Position numbers and translations under genes: made by a program | Notes under the pieces: generated by a model | The model's input: the letters and a program-made list of their open reading frames with translations, nothing else | What the model was told of the DNA's origin: nothing | Databases searched by the model: none | Assembly (NCBI RefSeq): GCF_022698145.1 | Contig: NZ_JALDAX010000012.1 | Span: 220,494-284,493, forward strand | Reading direction: 5' to 3' | DNA length: 64,000 nucleotides | Source: Streptomyces spinosisporus | GTDB taxonomy: Bacteria; Actinomycetota; Actinomycetes; Streptomycetales; Streptomycetaceae | Part shown: in pieces, positions 38,124-46,662 of the stretch | Layout: every line of letters begins with the position of its first letter | Position numbering within the stretch: the first letter of the stretch is position 1

Positions 38124-39137
38124 TCAGACGGCGGCCATACGGTAGCGATCGGTGGACTCGTGCCAGTGGTACGAGCCCGCCGCCCAGCCCTGGATGGCCC
38201 GGGCGTGCCGCAGCACGGCGTGCCGGGTGTCGTGATCCACGCGCAGATCGCGCAGTGCTTGGGGGAGATCGGTCCTGACCGTTTCGTCGAGCGTCCTGAC
38301 CCGGCCCGTCAGAATGCGGTCGACGAGCGAGACCGCCTCGTGCAGCGGTATGTCGTACAGTTCCTGCGCCACGTGCACGATGTTGTTCGCGGCGGCCCCT
38401 TCGCGGACCTCCTTGGGGTAGGACACGATGTCGTTGTGCAGATCGACCGTGTCCCGGAACGAGTTGATCAGCACGCCGAAGGGCCGGGTCGCGCGAATCT
38501 CCTCGGTCATCTCCCAGCCGAACGAGTGCTCCATCAACAGGGCACTGCACCCGGCCGCCCCGTAATCGCGGCGCATCTGGGTCTGTTCTATGAGATCGGG
38601 GTATCGGTGGCGCGTGAGATTGTCCACCTCCCACAGCGACGCTTCCAGGAACTGCCGTACGGATGTGGTGTACAGGGCCCGCCATGAGCGCGATGCCGAT
38701 GGGGCGGTGCGGTGCCACAGGTCCAACAGCGCCCGCTCCAGCGGATGCTGCGGAGCCGGGCCCGAGCCGTAGGCCGTCACCGGCAGGAAGGACATCAGCC
38801 GCTCGATGCGCTCCAGGATCCGGGAGCGGTGGCCGAGCGCCTCGCACCAGGGGAGGAAGACGTCGTCGAGGCACCAGATGACGCTGTGCCAGCTGGACAG
38901 CAGCTCCAGCTCCTCGGCGGAGGCGTGGGGGTAGGTCAGCGCGGTGAACAGGGTGAAGTCCGCCCGGTCGAAGACCTCGGCGCTCCAGCCGCCGTGGAGC
39001 GAGTCGGTGTGCTGCGGCTCCAGCAGGCCGAGCGACCATGCCCAGGCACGGACGCGTGGCCGGACATCCTCCAAGTGCGGGTTCACCGTGGCCTTGAACG
39101 GCATGTAGAACGCGGGAAGTTGGAAGGTGTCCAACAC
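38124..39137 (-). CDS. Class I terpene synthase, germacradienol/geosmin synthase N-domain-like
   Basis: 337 residues from GTG 39137, preceded by CAGGAGG. Fold features: FYMPFKATVNPHLED, SSWHSVIWCLDDVFLPW with Asp91-Asp92, the metal-binding NSE triad N235-D236...S239...K242-E243 (NDIVSYPKE), and a C-terminal WHESTDRYR. The first motif is DDVFLP, so the third acidic residue of DDxxD/E is missing. Probably cyclises farnesyl diphosphate to a sesquiterpene; product unknown. It converges on the conservon P450, 88 bases away, so the two may act in one pathway. Confidence 0.88.
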   Translation of the reverse strand: MLDTFQLPAFYMPFKATVNPHLEDVRPRVRAWAWSLGLLEPQHTDSLHGGWSAEVFDRADFTLFTALTYPHASAEELELLSSWHSVIWCLDDVFLPWCEALGHRSRILERIERLMSFLPVTAYGSGPAPQHPLERALLDLWHRTAPSASRSWRALYTTSVRQFLEASLWEVDNLTRHRYPDLIEQTQMRRDYGAAGCSALLMEHSFGWEMTEEIRATRPFGVLINSFRDTVDLHNDIVSYPKEVREGAAANNIVHVAQELYDIPLHEAVSLVDRILTGRVRTLDETVRTDLPQALRDLRVDHDTRHAVLRHARAIQGWAAGSYHWHESTDRYRMAAV

Positions 39138-39785
39138 GGTTGCCTCCTGAGTGGTGACGGTGTCCTTCTGCACCGCACGAACAGGCCTGCCGACGGAACC
39201 GGTCGAACAAAACTGGCCAACTTGTGCCGAGCGCCGAATTGCACAGGTCCATGGAGGGGGGATTCGCACAGGGCGCTTTCCATGAGCCACGAGAAGGGGC
39301 ACTGGGTCTTATCCGCTGTTCCGAGCAGCCATGACGGCGGTCTGAATGGGAATTTCCGGTGTTACCTCGGAATACGACCCCGCCCCGCATTTCCGGCGAG
39401 TTGTTCGTTCTTATCTGATGGCGCGCTGCATAACTGACGCGATAAGAGACGCGGACGGTGGTCCGAGGTTGCTACCGCGAACCCAACACGACGTGATGCC
39501 ATGGTCCGAGCCTCCGCAAGAACGTCCTACTTCTGGCTGTACTCCCCAGCGTGCGGGCGACTCCGGTGTCCGTGAAGGAGCGTAGGAGGAGCGTACGACG
39601 GCACACGAGGGGCGCACTTGGTTGAAATGTTGTCATGCGTGGCATCGATCCGAAAGGGTTGGTTCTGATTCGTTCACGGCTGTGCGTGTGAACTGATGGG
39701 AATTGAGCGGCACTTGTCATCGCGTGAGCCATAAGCGGGGCCGGTCATTCCGCTGCAGGGGCGGACAATGGTCGGACTTGTTCGG
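39138..39785. other. 648-base intergenic region upstream of the terpene synthase
   Basis: No believable gene on either strand; it is more AT-rich than its neighbours. It includes CTTATC...GATAAG around 39412-39448 as an inverted pair. Promoters for the terpene synthase must lie here; no clear hexamers were identified. Confidence 0.45.
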
Positions 39786-40733
39786 TCAGCGACCGGCCCA
39801 GTCGTCGTAGGAGGTCCAGGCTTCCAGGGTGCGGCCGCTTCGGAACCGGTGCTGTGCACCCGTGACCGGATCGGTGAACGCCAGTGTGCGCGCCAGCAGT
39901 TGCAGCGGGCGCCGGAAATCGCCGGCCGGCACCGCGTCGGTCACCACGGGGTAGAGCGGATCGCCGAGGATGGGCGTGCCGAGCCTGTTCATATGGACAC
40001 GCAGCTGATGGGTCTGCCCGGTGCTCGGCACGAGCCGGTACCGGCCGAGACCGTCCGCGCGGTGCTCGGCGAGCTCGATGCGGCTGACCGCGTTCGGCTC
40101 GCCCTCCACCTCGTAGGCGGCGAGCACGCCACGGACCTTCACGATCCGGCTGCGCAGGGTCCGCGGAAGGTCGAGTCCGGGTGCGTGCCGAGCGATCGCC
40201 TCGTACTCCTTGTGGACCAGCTTGTCGCGGAACAGCGACTGGTAGGCGCCGCGCTCCTCGGGCCGCACGGTGAACAGCACCAGCCCGGCGGTGAGCCGGT
40301 CCAGCCGGTGCGCGGCGCCCAGGGCCGGGATGTCCAGCTCCCGGCGCAGCCGCGCGAGGACGGTCTCGGTGACATGGCTGCCGCGCGGGGTGGTGGCCAG
40401 GAAGTGCGGCTTGTCGACGACGACGATGTGCTCGTCGCGGTGCACGACCTCCAGCGGGAACGGCACCGGGATCTCGTCCGGCAGTTCGCGGTGGAACCAG
40501 ACGAACATGCCGGGCTCGTACGCCGCGTCGGGCGCGACGGCCCGTCCGTCGGGCCCCACGATCCGGCCGGCGTCGAACATCGCGTCGACGACGCCGGATC
40601 CCGCCGCGCTCAGCCGCTCCACCAGATAGTCCCGTGCGGTGGTCCAGCTGCCGGCGGGGAAGCGCACCCGCACCGGATCGACCCCCTGCCGCTGCGGCAG
40701 GGGGGACGGGGGGACGCGCTGCTTTCGACTCAT
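39786..40733 (-). CDS. RluA-family pseudouridine synthase
   Basis: 315 residues from ATG 40733. Catalytic Asp145 in HRLDRLTAGL, the VVDKPHFLAT strand and the C-terminal GQTHQLRVHMNRLGTPILGDPLYP block identify the RluA group, which converts uridine to pseudouridine in rRNA or tRNA. The target position cannot be told. It is divergent from the PadR gene; the start has little Shine-Dalgarno support, and upstream in-frame sequence is not homologous. Confidence 0.93.
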   Translation of the reverse strand: MSRKQRVPPSPLPQRQGVDPVRVRFPAGSWTTARDYLVERLSAAGSGVVDAMFDAGRIVGPDGRAVAPDAAYEPGMFVWFHRELPDEIPVPFPLEVVHRDEHIVVVDKPHFLATTPRGSHVTETVLARLRRELDIPALGAAHRLDRLTAGLVLFTVRPEERGAYQSLFRDKLVHKEYEAIARHAPGLDLPRTLRSRIVKVRGVLAAYEVEGEPNAVSRIELAEHRADGLGRYRLVPSTGQTHQLRVHMNRLGTPILGDPLYPVVTDAVPAGDFRRPLQLLARTLAFTDPVTGAQHRFRSGRTLEAWTSYDDWAGR

Positions 40734-40792
40734 CGCGATCAAGGGTACGGCGCCGGAAGACCCGGAGACCTTGCGCTCCGCGCGCGAACGCG

Positions 40793-40836
40793 ATACATCG
40801 TGTGTATTGACGGTCGCCGATGAGTCGCGATATGTT
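40793..40836 (+). promoter_or_regulatory. padR promoter with overlapping palindrome
   Basis: TTGACG (40807-40812), 18 bases, TATGTT (40831-40836) forms a good vegetative promoter 54 bases before padR. ATACA (40793-40797) and TGTAT (40803-40807) make an inverted repeat with a 5-base spacer that touches the -35, in line with PadR-type operators, so autoregulation is likely. Confidence 0.5.
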
Positions 40837-40890
40837 CGGCCACGGATATTCGTAGACGAGGCCACGGGCGAAGCGAATGAGGTGACCGTC

Positions 40891-41511
40891 ATGGCGATGA
40901 AGCGCCGCAAGCTCAGCAACCCGCTGGCACTCGCCGTGCTGGTCACGCTCTGGCAGAAGCCGATGCATCCGTACGAGATCGCCCAGACCCTGCGCAGACA
41001 GGGGAAGGACGTCAGCACGAAGATCAACTACGGCTCGCTCTACACGGTCGTGCAGAACCTTCAGAAGCACGGCTTCGTTGAGGTCGCCGACGTCGAACGC
41101 CAGGGCAACCGGCCCGAGCGCACGGTCTACGGGCTCACCGAGGCGGGCCGGGAGGAGATGGCCGACTGGCTCTCCGATCTGCTGGCCGTCCCGGCGAAGG
41201 AGTTCCCGATCTTCGAGACCGCGCTGTCGCTGATCGGCGCCCTGCCGCCCGACGAGGTGGTGCGGTTGCTCCAGGAGCGGCTGCAGAGCCTCGAGGTGGA
41301 GGTGGCGAGCGGACGCGCGGCGCTGGCGAAGCTGTGCGAGACGCTGCCGCGGCTCTTCCTCGTCGAGGTCGAGTACCAGCTGCACATGGTCGAGGCGCAG
41401 GCACAGTGGGTCCGCGGTTTCCTGGCGGAGATCGAGAAGGGCACGCTGCCGGGCGTCGACGCGTGGCGCCACTTCCACGAAACGGGGGAGCTGCCACCGG
41501 AGTTCACCTGA
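40891..41511 (+). CDS. PadR-family transcriptional regulator
   Basis: 206 residues, ATG 40891 after GAGGTGA. N-terminal winged helix PLALAVLVTLWQKPMHPYEIAQTLRRQG with VSTKINYGSLYTVVQNLQKHG, then a C-terminal coiled-coil dimerisation region. PadR proteins usually repress a neighbouring drug exporter and release DNA on binding the drug; here the DrrAB-type exporter follows directly. Confidence 0.93.
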   Translation: MAMKRRKLSNPLALAVLVTLWQKPMHPYEIAQTLRRQGKDVSTKINYGSLYTVVQNLQKHGFVEVADVERQGNRPERTVYGLTEAGREEMADWLSDLLAVPAKEFPIFETALSLIGALPPDEVVRLLQERLQSLEVEVASGRAALAKLCETLPRLFLVEVEYQLHMVEAQAQWVRGFLAEIEKGTLPGVDAWRHFHETGELPPEFT

Positions 41512-41517
41512 CGCAAA

Positions 41518-41557
41518 GGACCCCGGCCGGGCTGTTGCAGCAGCGTGGCCGGGGTCC
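41518..41557 (+). terminator. Hairpin between padR and the ABC genes
   Basis: Perfect 11-bp stem, arms 41518-41528 and 41547-41557 (GGACCCCGGCC), with an 18-base loop that can fold further. It may terminate padR or attenuate read-through into the exporter. Confidence 0.7.
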
Positions 41558-41692
41558 CGAACCCCGAGCTGAGTCCGCCGTGCGGCGGCGCCAGGCGATC
41601 GAGGTGCGGCACACCCAGGATAGCCCGGCGCTCCCGGCGCGGACGGATCAGCTGTCATCCGCTGTCATCCGCTCATCAGGAGAGCTGTCGTC

Positions 41693-42709
41693 ATGACTAC
41701 CACCCGTGCGCCCGCCGTGGAGGCGCGCCAGCTGATCAAGACCTACGCCGGTGACGTCACCGCCCTGCGCGGCATGGACGTCACCGTCGAGCCGGGCACC
41801 GTCTTCGGGCTCCTCGGGCCCAACGGCGCCGGCAAGTCCACCACCGTCAAGATCCTCACCACCCTGGCGAGGCCCGACTCGGGCTCGGCGACCGTCGCCG
41901 GACACGATGTGCTGCGCCACCCCGACCGGGTGCGCCGCGCGATCGGCGTGGTCGCCCAGAGCTCCGGCGCCGACCCGGTCGCCACCGGCCACGAGAACCT
42001 CCAACTGCAGGGCAGGCTCTACGGGTTGAAGGGCGCCGACCTGAGCAGGCGGGTGGCCGAGCTGCTCGACCGGTTCAACCTCGCCGACGCGGCGAAGCGG
42101 CCCGTCAAGGGCTACTCCGGCGGCATGCGGCGCCGCCTCGACGTCGCCCTCGGCCTGGTGCACCGGCCCGAGGTGCTCTTCCTCGACGAGCCCACCACCG
42201 GTCTCGACCCCGAGGCCCGTACGGCCATGTGGGACGAGATCGACCGGCTGGCGGGCGAGGAGGGCCTGACCATCCTGCTCACCACGCACTATCTCGACGA
42301 GGCCGACCGGCTCGCCGAGCGCATCGCCATCGTCGACCGCGGACGGGTCGTCGTCGAGGGCACGCCCGACGCGCTCAAGGGCGAACTGCGGGGCGACGCC
42401 GTCCATCTGGAGCTCAGTCAGGCGGTCGGCGAGGCCGGCCGTACGCTCCTCGAAGGCGCCATCGGCCGGCTGACCGGCCTGCACGAGGTACTGGTCGACG
42501 GGCGCCGCGTCAGCGTCCGCGCCGACGACGGGGCGGCCGCCGTACCCGCGCTGCTCGGGGCCCTGGACCGGGCCGGGGTCGGCGTCGCCGCCGCGACCGT
42601 CGCCCGGCCCTCCCTCGACGACGTCTACCTCCGCTATGCCGGCCGCCGTTACTCCGAGGCCGACACCCAATCGACCGACGGCCTCGTCCTCGCCGGAGGT
42701 GCGCGATGA
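41693..42709 (+). CDS. ABC exporter ATP-binding protein, DrrA-type
   Basis: 338 residues. Walker A GPNGAGKST at 42-50, Q-loop VVAQSSG, signature YSGGMRRRL, Walker B VLFLDEPTTGLD, and the DrrA-like C-terminal region ending in LDDVYLRYAGRRYSEAD. It powers export with the permease encoded next. The 3' end overlaps the permease start (ATGA) with GGAGGT inside the gene. Regulated, by position, by PadR. Confidence 0.93.
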   Translation: MTTTRAPAVEARQLIKTYAGDVTALRGMDVTVEPGTVFGLLGPNGAGKSTTVKILTTLARPDSGSATVAGHDVLRHPDRVRRAIGVVAQSSGADPVATGHENLQLQGRLYGLKGADLSRRVAELLDRFNLADAAKRPVKGYSGGMRRRLDVALGLVHRPEVLFLDEPTTGLDPEARTAMWDEIDRLAGEEGLTILLTTHYLDEADRLAERIAIVDRGRVVVEGTPDALKGELRGDAVHLELSQAVGEAGRTLLEGAIGRLTGLHEVLVDGRRVSVRADDGAAAVPALLGALDRAGVGVAAATVARPSLDDVYLRYAGRRYSEADTQSTDGLVLAGGAR

Positions 42710-43482
42710 GCACGGCGATCTCCCAGACCTGGTACATGACCCAGCGTCAGCTGATGGTGTTCACCCGGCAGCCGGCGTACGCGATCATCACGCTGATCCA
42801 GCCGGTGATCTGGCTGTTCCTGTTCGGCAACCTCTTCAAGAAGGTCGTCGAGCTGGGCGGCTTCGGGACGACCAGCTATCTCGACTACCTGGTCCCCGGC
42901 GTGGTGGTGATGAGCGCGCTCAGCTCCAACATGTGGGCCGGCATGGGCACATTGGAGGAGATCCAGCGCGGCACGCTCGACCGGTTCCTGACCACCCCGG
43001 TCAGCAGGGCCGCGCTGATGAACGGCAATGTCGTCAACAACGGCCTGGTCACCGCGTTCCAGTCGGTCGTGATCGTGCTGCTCGCGCTCGCGGGCGGCGC
43101 CGACTACCCGGGCGGCATCGTCGGCATCGCCGTCCTGGTCCTCGCCTCCGTGCTGCTCGGCACGGTCTTCGGGGCGCTGTCCAACGCGCTGGGCATGCTG
43201 GTGCAGGAACGCGAGTCGATCATCGGCATCAACACCTTCCTGCTGCTGCCGCTGACGTTCCTGTCGAGCGCCTTCATGGCGCCCTCGCAGATGCCCGGCT
43301 GGATGCGGCACATCGCCGACTTCAACCCGCTCAACTGGGCGATGATCGCGGGCCGTTCGGCCATGTCCGAGAACCCCGACTGGGGTGATGTGTTCAGCCG
43401 CGGCGGCGCGCTGCTGGTGCTGGCGGTGGCGGCCGTGTGGCTGTCGATCCGTACGTTCCGGTCGTACCAGCGCAAGGTCTGA
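42706..43482 (+). CDS. ABC-2 type export permease, DrrB-type
   Basis: 258 residues with about six membrane segments. ABC-2 landmarks: LIQPVIWLFLFGNLF, YLVPGVVVMSALSSNMWAG, RGTLDRFLTTPVSR and FLSSAFMAPSQMPGWMRHIADFNPLNWA. It forms a drug- or metabolite-exporting pair with the preceding ATPase. A strong terminator follows. Confidence 0.93.
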   Translation: MSTAISQTWYMTQRQLMVFTRQPAYAIITLIQPVIWLFLFGNLFKKVVELGGFGTTSYLDYLVPGVVVMSALSSNMWAGMGTLEEIQRGTLDRFLTTPVSRAALMNGNVVNNGLVTAFQSVVIVLLALAGGADYPGGIVGIAVLVLASVLLGTVFGALSNALGMLVQERESIIGINTFLLLPLTFLSSAFMAPSQMPGWMRHIADFNPLNWAMIAGRSAMSENPDWGDVFSRGGALLVLAVAAVWLSIRTFRSYQRKV

Positions 43483-43489
43483 GCACGCC

Positions 43490-43524
43490 GAAGGGGTGGC
43501 ACCTCGCCGAGGTGCCACCCCTTC
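43490..43524. terminator. Bidirectional terminator after the ABC exporter
   Basis: 17-base perfect arms (43490-43506 and 43508-43524) starting GAAGGGGTGGC; in practice a 15-bp stem with a small loop. It lies between convergent genes. Confidence 0.9.
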
Positions 43525-43534
43525 AAGACGGCGC

Positions 43535-44383
43535 TCACGCGGCCGGCGCCGCGCCCTCCTGCTCCTGCTCGATGCGCGCGTTCCACTCCCGCTTGGAGGC
43601 CTGCCAGCCGTCCTCGTTGTGCCCGAGCCGCCAGTAACCGGAGATCGACAGGTCCTCGCGCGGGATCTGCAGCTCGACGCGCAGCAGTTGCCGCAGCTCC
43701 TTCACGAAGTGCGCCTCGCCGTGCACGAACGCGTGCAGCCGGCCCTCGGGGAACTCCAGCGCCCGCACGGCCTCGCACAGCAGCTCGCCGACCGGCCGCT
43801 CGCCGCGGTGCAGCCAGACGACCTCCACATCGGAGTCGATCTTCTGCTCCTCGCCGGGGCCGGAGACCTCGACGAAGGCATGCGCCCTGCAACCGTCGGG
43901 CAGCGACTCCAGGGAGCGCGCGATCGCGGGCAGTGCGCTCTCGTCGCCGACCAGCAGATGCCAGTCCGCGTCCACATCGGGGGCGTAGGCGCCGCCGGGG
44001 CCCATGAACCGGACGGTCTCGCCCGGCTGGACGCGCGCCGCCCACGGGCCGGCCAGGCCCTCGTCGCCGTGGACCACGAAGTCCAGCGTCATCTCCAGGG
44101 ACTCCGCATCCCAGGCGCGCACGGTGTAGGTCCGCGTCACCGGCCACTGCTCACGCGGCAGTTCCTCGCGGATGCGCTCCATGTCGAAGGGCTCCGGATA
44201 GGTGACGCCCTCGGCGGGCGGGAACAGCAGCTTCACATAGTGGTCGGTGCAGGCGTCGGCCGCGAAGTCGGCCAGCCCCTCGCCTCCGAGGACCACGCGC
44301 TGCATGTGCGGGGTCAGCCGCTCGGTGCGGACGACCTGCGCGGACCGCGCCCTCCGCGGCTTGCGGGCCGGACGTTCTGCCAT
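43535..44383 (-). CDS. Siderophore-interacting flavoprotein (ferric-siderophore reductase type)
   Basis: 282 residues from ATG 44383 with AGGGGAGGT upstream. FAD-binding domain with RTYTVRAWD, followed by an NAD(P)H-binding domain (WHLLVGDESALPAIARSLE) and the typical ending ISGYWRLGHNEDGWQASKREW. Members of this ViuB/YqjH family reduce and release iron from ferric siderophores in the cytoplasm. An iron-box sequence 21 bases upstream indicates repression by DmdR/IdeR when iron is plentiful. Confidence 0.94.
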   Translation of the reverse strand: MAERPARKPRRARSAQVVRTERLTPHMQRVVLGGEGLADFAADACTDHYVKLLFPPAEGVTYPEPFDMERIREELPREQWPVTRTYTVRAWDAESLEMTLDFVVHGDEGLAGPWAARVQPGETVRFMGPGGAYAPDVDADWHLLVGDESALPAIARSLESLPDGCRAHAFVEVSGPGEEQKIDSDVEVVWLHRGERPVGELLCEAVRALEFPEGRLHAFVHGEAHFVKELRQLLRVELQIPREDLSISGYWRLGHNEDGWQASKREWNARIEQEQEGAAPAA

Positions 44384-44403
44384 GGCGACCTCCCCTGCTC
44401 CCT

Positions 44404-44425
44404 TGCGCTTAGGCTTACCTAAGTT
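44404..44425 (-). promoter_or_regulatory. Iron box (DmdR/IdeR operator)
   Basis: On the minus strand the sequence reads TTAGGTAAGCCTAAG..., matching the DmdR/IdeR consensus TWAGGTWAGSCTWACCTWA in the first 14 positions and then weakly. It sits 21 bases upstream of the siderophore reductase start, where it would overlap the promoter. Confidence 0.8.
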
Positions 44426-44486
44426 AGCACCTCTCATGCTGCCACCACGTTATCGGCGGCCACACTGCACGAAACGGCGACATTGT

Positions 44487-45416
44487 TCACGCGCCGAGCG
44501 TGGTCAGCAGGCGCTGCAGCGACCCGCCCAGACCCCACCGCGCCGCCAGCTCCTCCAGGGCCGCCGGATCGCGCGGGGCGTGCGGCAGGGCCGTGTCGAC
44601 GTCCGGCAGCGGGACGTCGTCCGCGACCTTGACGACCTTCGGCGCGACCGCCACGTACGGCCGCGACTCCTCCAGCCGCTTGCGCTGCGACGGCGTGAGC
44701 TTCGCCTTCGGGTCCTCGACCGCGGCCATGATCCCGGCCAGGTCCCCGAACTCGGCGAGCAGCTTCGCGGCCGTCTTCTCGCCGATGCCGGGCACGCCCG
44801 GCAGGCCGTCGCTCGGGTCGCCGCGCAGCAGCGCCAGATCCGCGTACCCCTTGCCGTCGACCCCATACTTCTCGCGCAGCCAGGCCTCGTCGGTGAGCTG
44901 CAGCGTGCCGACGCCCTTGAGGGGATAGAGCACGCGCACCCCGCGCGCGTCGTCCACGAGCTGATACAGGTCGCGGTCGCCGGTGACGATGTCGACCGGG
45001 CCCTTGGCGCGGGCCGTGAACGTGCCGATCACGTCGTCCGCCTCGTAGGGCTCCACGCCCACACGTGCGATGCCCAGGGCGTCGAGGACGGCCTCGATGA
45101 CGGGCACCTGCGGGGAGAGCGTGTCGGGCACCTCCTCCTCGTCCGGGCCCGCCGCGTGCTCCTCGGCGACGCGATGCGCCTTGTACGACGGAATGAGGTC
45201 GACCCGCCACTGGGGGCGCCAGTCGGCGTCCATGCAGGCCACCAGGAGGTCGGGACGGTGGTCCCTGACCAGGCGGTCGATGAATTCCAGCAGCCCGCGC
45301 ACGGCGTTCACCGGGGTGCCGTCCGGTGCCTTCACGGACTCCGGGACGCCGAAGTAGGCGCGGAAGTAGAGCGAGGCGGTGTCGAGGAGCATCAGTCGTC
45401 CGGTCACGTCTCGCAT
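44487..45416 (-). CDS. 5'-3' exonuclease (PolA N-domain/flap nuclease family)
   Basis: About 309 residues. Metal-binding acids and core motifs of the 5'-nuclease family: LLDTASLYFRAYFG, CMDADWRPQWR, VEPYEADDVIGT, VTGDRDLYQL, then a helix-hairpin-helix GVPGIGEKTAAKLLAEFG. It is a stand-alone relative of the DNA polymerase I exonuclease domain. The start could be ATG 45416, ATG 45419 or GTG 45407; none has a strong ribosome site. Divergent from the betaine transporter genes. Confidence 0.9.
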   Translation of the reverse strand: MRDVTGRLMLLDTASLYFRAYFGVPESVKAPDGTPVNAVRGLLEFIDRLVRDHRPDLLVACMDADWRPQWRVDLIPSYKAHRVAEEHAAGPDEEEVPDTLSPQVPVIEAVLDALGIARVGVEPYEADDVIGTFTARAKGPVDIVTGDRDLYQLVDDARGVRVLYPLKGVGTLQLTDEAWLREKYGVDGKGYADLALLRGDPSDGLPGVPGIGEKTAAKLLAEFGDLAGIMAAVEDPKAKLTPSQRKRLEESRPYVAVAPKVVKVADDVPLPDVDTALPHAPRDPAALEELAARWGLGGSLQRLLTTLGA

Positions 45417-45609
45417 CATGCCGTACGCCACCGACAGTCACCCCGCCACAACCCGGGGGTGACGGGTGTAAACGCCTTGTGAACCGGCAAACTGGCGGGT
45501 TTGGACTGGACCACTTTGGGCAGGCGCCGCCCCGGAGCGACGCGGTTGCCCCTTCAACCGGCCATGCCCTGTCGACTCCACTTCCTGTCGTCGAGCAAGA
45601 GGGCTACGC

Positions 45610-46662
45610 GTGTCATCCAGGCTTGAGGCCGAACATCTCTACAAGGTGTTCGGCAGACAACCAGTCGAGGCGGTCGAGCGGCTCCAACAGGGGGCCGATC
45701 GCGAGGAACTGCGCGCCGACGGCACCACCGCCGCCGTGATCGACGCCTCCTTCACCGTCGAACCGGGCCAGATATTCGTCGTGATGGGCCTGTCCGGATC
45801 CGGCAAGTCCACGCTGCTGCGCATGCTCAACGGTCTGCTGGAGCCGACCGCCGGACATGTCAGCTTCGACGGGCAGAACCTCACCGCGCTCGGCGCCCGC
45901 GAGCTGCGCGAGGTACGCGCACGGAAGATCAGCATGGTCTTCCAGCACTTCGCGCTCTTCCCGCACCGCAGTGTCCTGGAGAACGCGGCCTACGGCCTGG
46001 CCGTGCAGGGCGTGCCCCGCGCCGAGCGCGAGAAGCGCGCCGGCGAGGCGCTGGCCCTGTGCGGTCTGGCCGGCTGGGAGAAGTCCTGGCCCGACGAGCT
46101 CTCCGGCGGCATGCAGCAGCGCGTGGGCCTGGCCCGCGCCCTCGCCACGGACGCCGACCTGCTGCTGATGGACGAGTCGTTCAGCGCGCTCGACCCGCTG
46201 ATCCGCCGTGACATGCAGGACCAGCTCCTGGAACTGCAGCAGAGGCTGAAGAAGACCATCGTCTTCATCACCCACGACCTCAACGAGGCCATGCGCCTGG
46301 GCGACCGGATCGCCGTCATGCGCGACGGCCGGATCGTCCAGACCGGCACCGCCGAGGACATCCTGCTGCGGCCCGCCAACGACTACGTCGAGTCCTTCAT
46401 CCAGGACGTCGACCGCTCCCGGGTGCTGACCGCGTCCGCCGTCATGGACCGTGACGTCCGCGGCGACGAGGCCGACTGCGGCTGCGAGAGCGACTGCGAG
46501 ACCGCGACGCCCGACACGCCGTTCACCGAACTCTGCGCGATCAGCGCCCGGTTGAGCCACCCGGTGGCCGTGCTCGACGACAAACGCAAACTCGTCGGGG
46601 TGGTACCGAGGCAGCGCCTGGTCGGCTTCCTCGGCGACGAGAAGGCGGTGACCCATGCCTAG
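45610..46662 (+). CDS. Glycine betaine/proline betaine ABC transporter ATP-binding protein
   Basis: 350 residues, ProV/OpuAA family. Walker A GLSGSGKST at 60-68, signature ELSGGMQQRVGLARAL, Walker B LLLMDESFSALD; a C-terminal CBS-like region about 290-345. The segment before Walker A (VERLQQGADREELRADG) is typical of ProV. It drives uptake of compatible solutes under osmotic stress with the fused permease encoded next, whose ATG lies 8 bases inside this gene's end. GTG 45610 after AAGAGGG. Confidence 0.95.
   Translation: MSSRLEAEHLYKVFGRQPVEAVERLQQGADREELRADGTTAAVIDASFTVEPGQIFVVMGLSGSGKSTLLRMLNGLLEPTAGHVSFDGQNLTALGARELREVRARKISMVFQHFALFPHRSVLENAAYGLAVQGVPRAEREKRAGEALALCGLAGWEKSWPDELSGGMQQRVGLARALATDADLLLMDESFSALDPLIRRDMQDQLLELQQRLKKTIVFITHDLNEAMRLGDRIAVMRDGRIVQTGTAEDILLRPANDYVESFIQDVDRSRVLTASAVMDRDVRGDEADCGCESDCETATPDTPFTELCAISARLSHPVAVLDDKRKLVGVVPRQRLVGFLGDEKAVTHA

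Noticed and set aside
38083..38125. Terminator between the P450 and terpene synthase
   Set aside because: Only an 8-bp stem with a 27-base loop overlapping the synthase stop; too weak to call.
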